The notes under the pieces are model-generated. The model saw only the letters and a program-made list of their open reading frames with translations, made no database searches and was not told the DNA's origin. The position numbers and the translations under genes were made by a program. Shown piece by piece: positions 5,733 to 5,803 of a DNA stretch of 5,803 nucleotides (its first letter is position 1; every line of letters begins with the position of its first letter). Source of the stretch: Pseudomonadota bacterium (lineage in GTDB: Bacteria; Myxococcota_A; Polyangia; Polyangiales; Polyangiaceae). The stretch spans positions 1 to 5,803 of the forward strand of contig JAEZYZ010000203.1 of the NCBI GenBank assembly GCA_023418705.1, read 5' to 3'.

Positions 5733-5777
5733 GGCGCGATCCTGACGTCCGGGAGCCGCACGGTGGCGGATCGCGCC
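5733..5777. repeat. 10-bp perfect GC-rich inverted repeat
   Basis: GGCGCGATCC at 5733-5742 and GGATCGCGCC at 5768-5777 are exact complements around a 25-base loop. The stem has eight G:C pairs. There is no downstream T-run within the window, so terminator identity is not established. A factor-dependent terminator, a leader structure or a binding site is possible. Confidence 0.45.
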
Positions 5778-5803
5778 ACACGAGATCGAAGCTCCAGTTG
5801 GGG

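Larger units (their letters stand above)
5587..5803. other. 217-base stretch after the HAD gene with no convincing gene
   Basis: No reading frame on either strand shows protein-like composition throughout. The stretch is less uniformly GC-rich than its surroundings. It contains a purine-rich run (about 5682-5703) followed by six T residues (5704-5709) without a hairpin immediately before them, so it is not a standard intrinsic terminator. It also holds two inverted repeats, listed separately. It may be the 3' untranslated region of the HAD gene plus the control region of a gene beyond the window. Confidence 0.5.

Noticed and set aside
5567..5779. 70-residue minus-strand reading frame after the HAD gene
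   Set aside because: It starts plausibly but becomes Arg-rich with poor third-position GC. It has no Shine-Dalgarno and runs into the HAD 3' end.
4849..5781. Long minus-strand reading frame opposite the HAD gene
   Set aside because: It is an antisense shadow: it is Arg/His-rich with no motif, while the plus strand carries all four HAD motifs. Its start also lies upstream of, and its end overlaps, the promoter region of the lipoprotein gene.
5700..5803. Group II intron or other known ribozyme at the right end
   Set aside because: The GAGCCG and CACGGT fragments recall intron domain V, but no correctly spaced 34-base domain V hairpin or reverse transcriptase is present.

Overview
This 5.8 kb window is GC-rich (about two thirds G+C by eye) with strong G/C third-position bias. 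It is densely packed with exported proteins: lipoproteins with Gly/Ser-rich or Cys-rich mature parts and an inner-membrane TPR protein. Together with a good sigma-54-type promoter, this suggests a large-genome Gram-negative bacterium, most plausibly Myxococcota (Polyangiales-like). That is an inference from style; no taxonomic marker gene is present. I see no tRNA, rRNA, CRISPR array or transposase.

Layout. (1) 1-1179, plus strand: the C-terminal part of an exported, probably beta-propeller-like protein whose start lies outside the window. (2) 1285-3543, plus strand: a compact three-gene run with gaps of 32 and 16 bp. It holds a Gly/Ser-linker lipoprotein, a secreted protein with a fibre-type N-terminal beta domain and a 10-Cys C-terminal domain, and a membrane-anchored TPR protein. 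(3) 3550-4825, minus strand: two lipoprotein genes reading toward the TPR gene. The promoter-distal one is a small Cys-rich lipoprotein broken by a one-base frameshift. The promoter-proximal one is an intact beta-rich lipoprotein with a strong ribosome binding site and a well-placed sigma-54-type -24/-12 element. (4) 4918-5586, plus strand: a HAD-superfamily phosphatase close to the pseudouridine-5'-phosphatase/HDHD1 branch. It diverges from the lipoprotein gene across 92 bp that also hold a perfect 14-base palindrome. (5) 5587-5803: no convincing gene, but two inverted repeats.

How they may work together. The 1285-3543 run looks like one transcription unit in which a surface lipoprotein and a disulfide-rich secreted protein are made with a periplasm-facing TPR partner, possibly a small surface or envelope assembly. 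No enzyme in the run reveals a pathway, so its function is unknown. The HAD phosphatase is a soluble cytoplasmic enzyme and shows no evident link to the envelope genes beyond the shared divergent promoter region.
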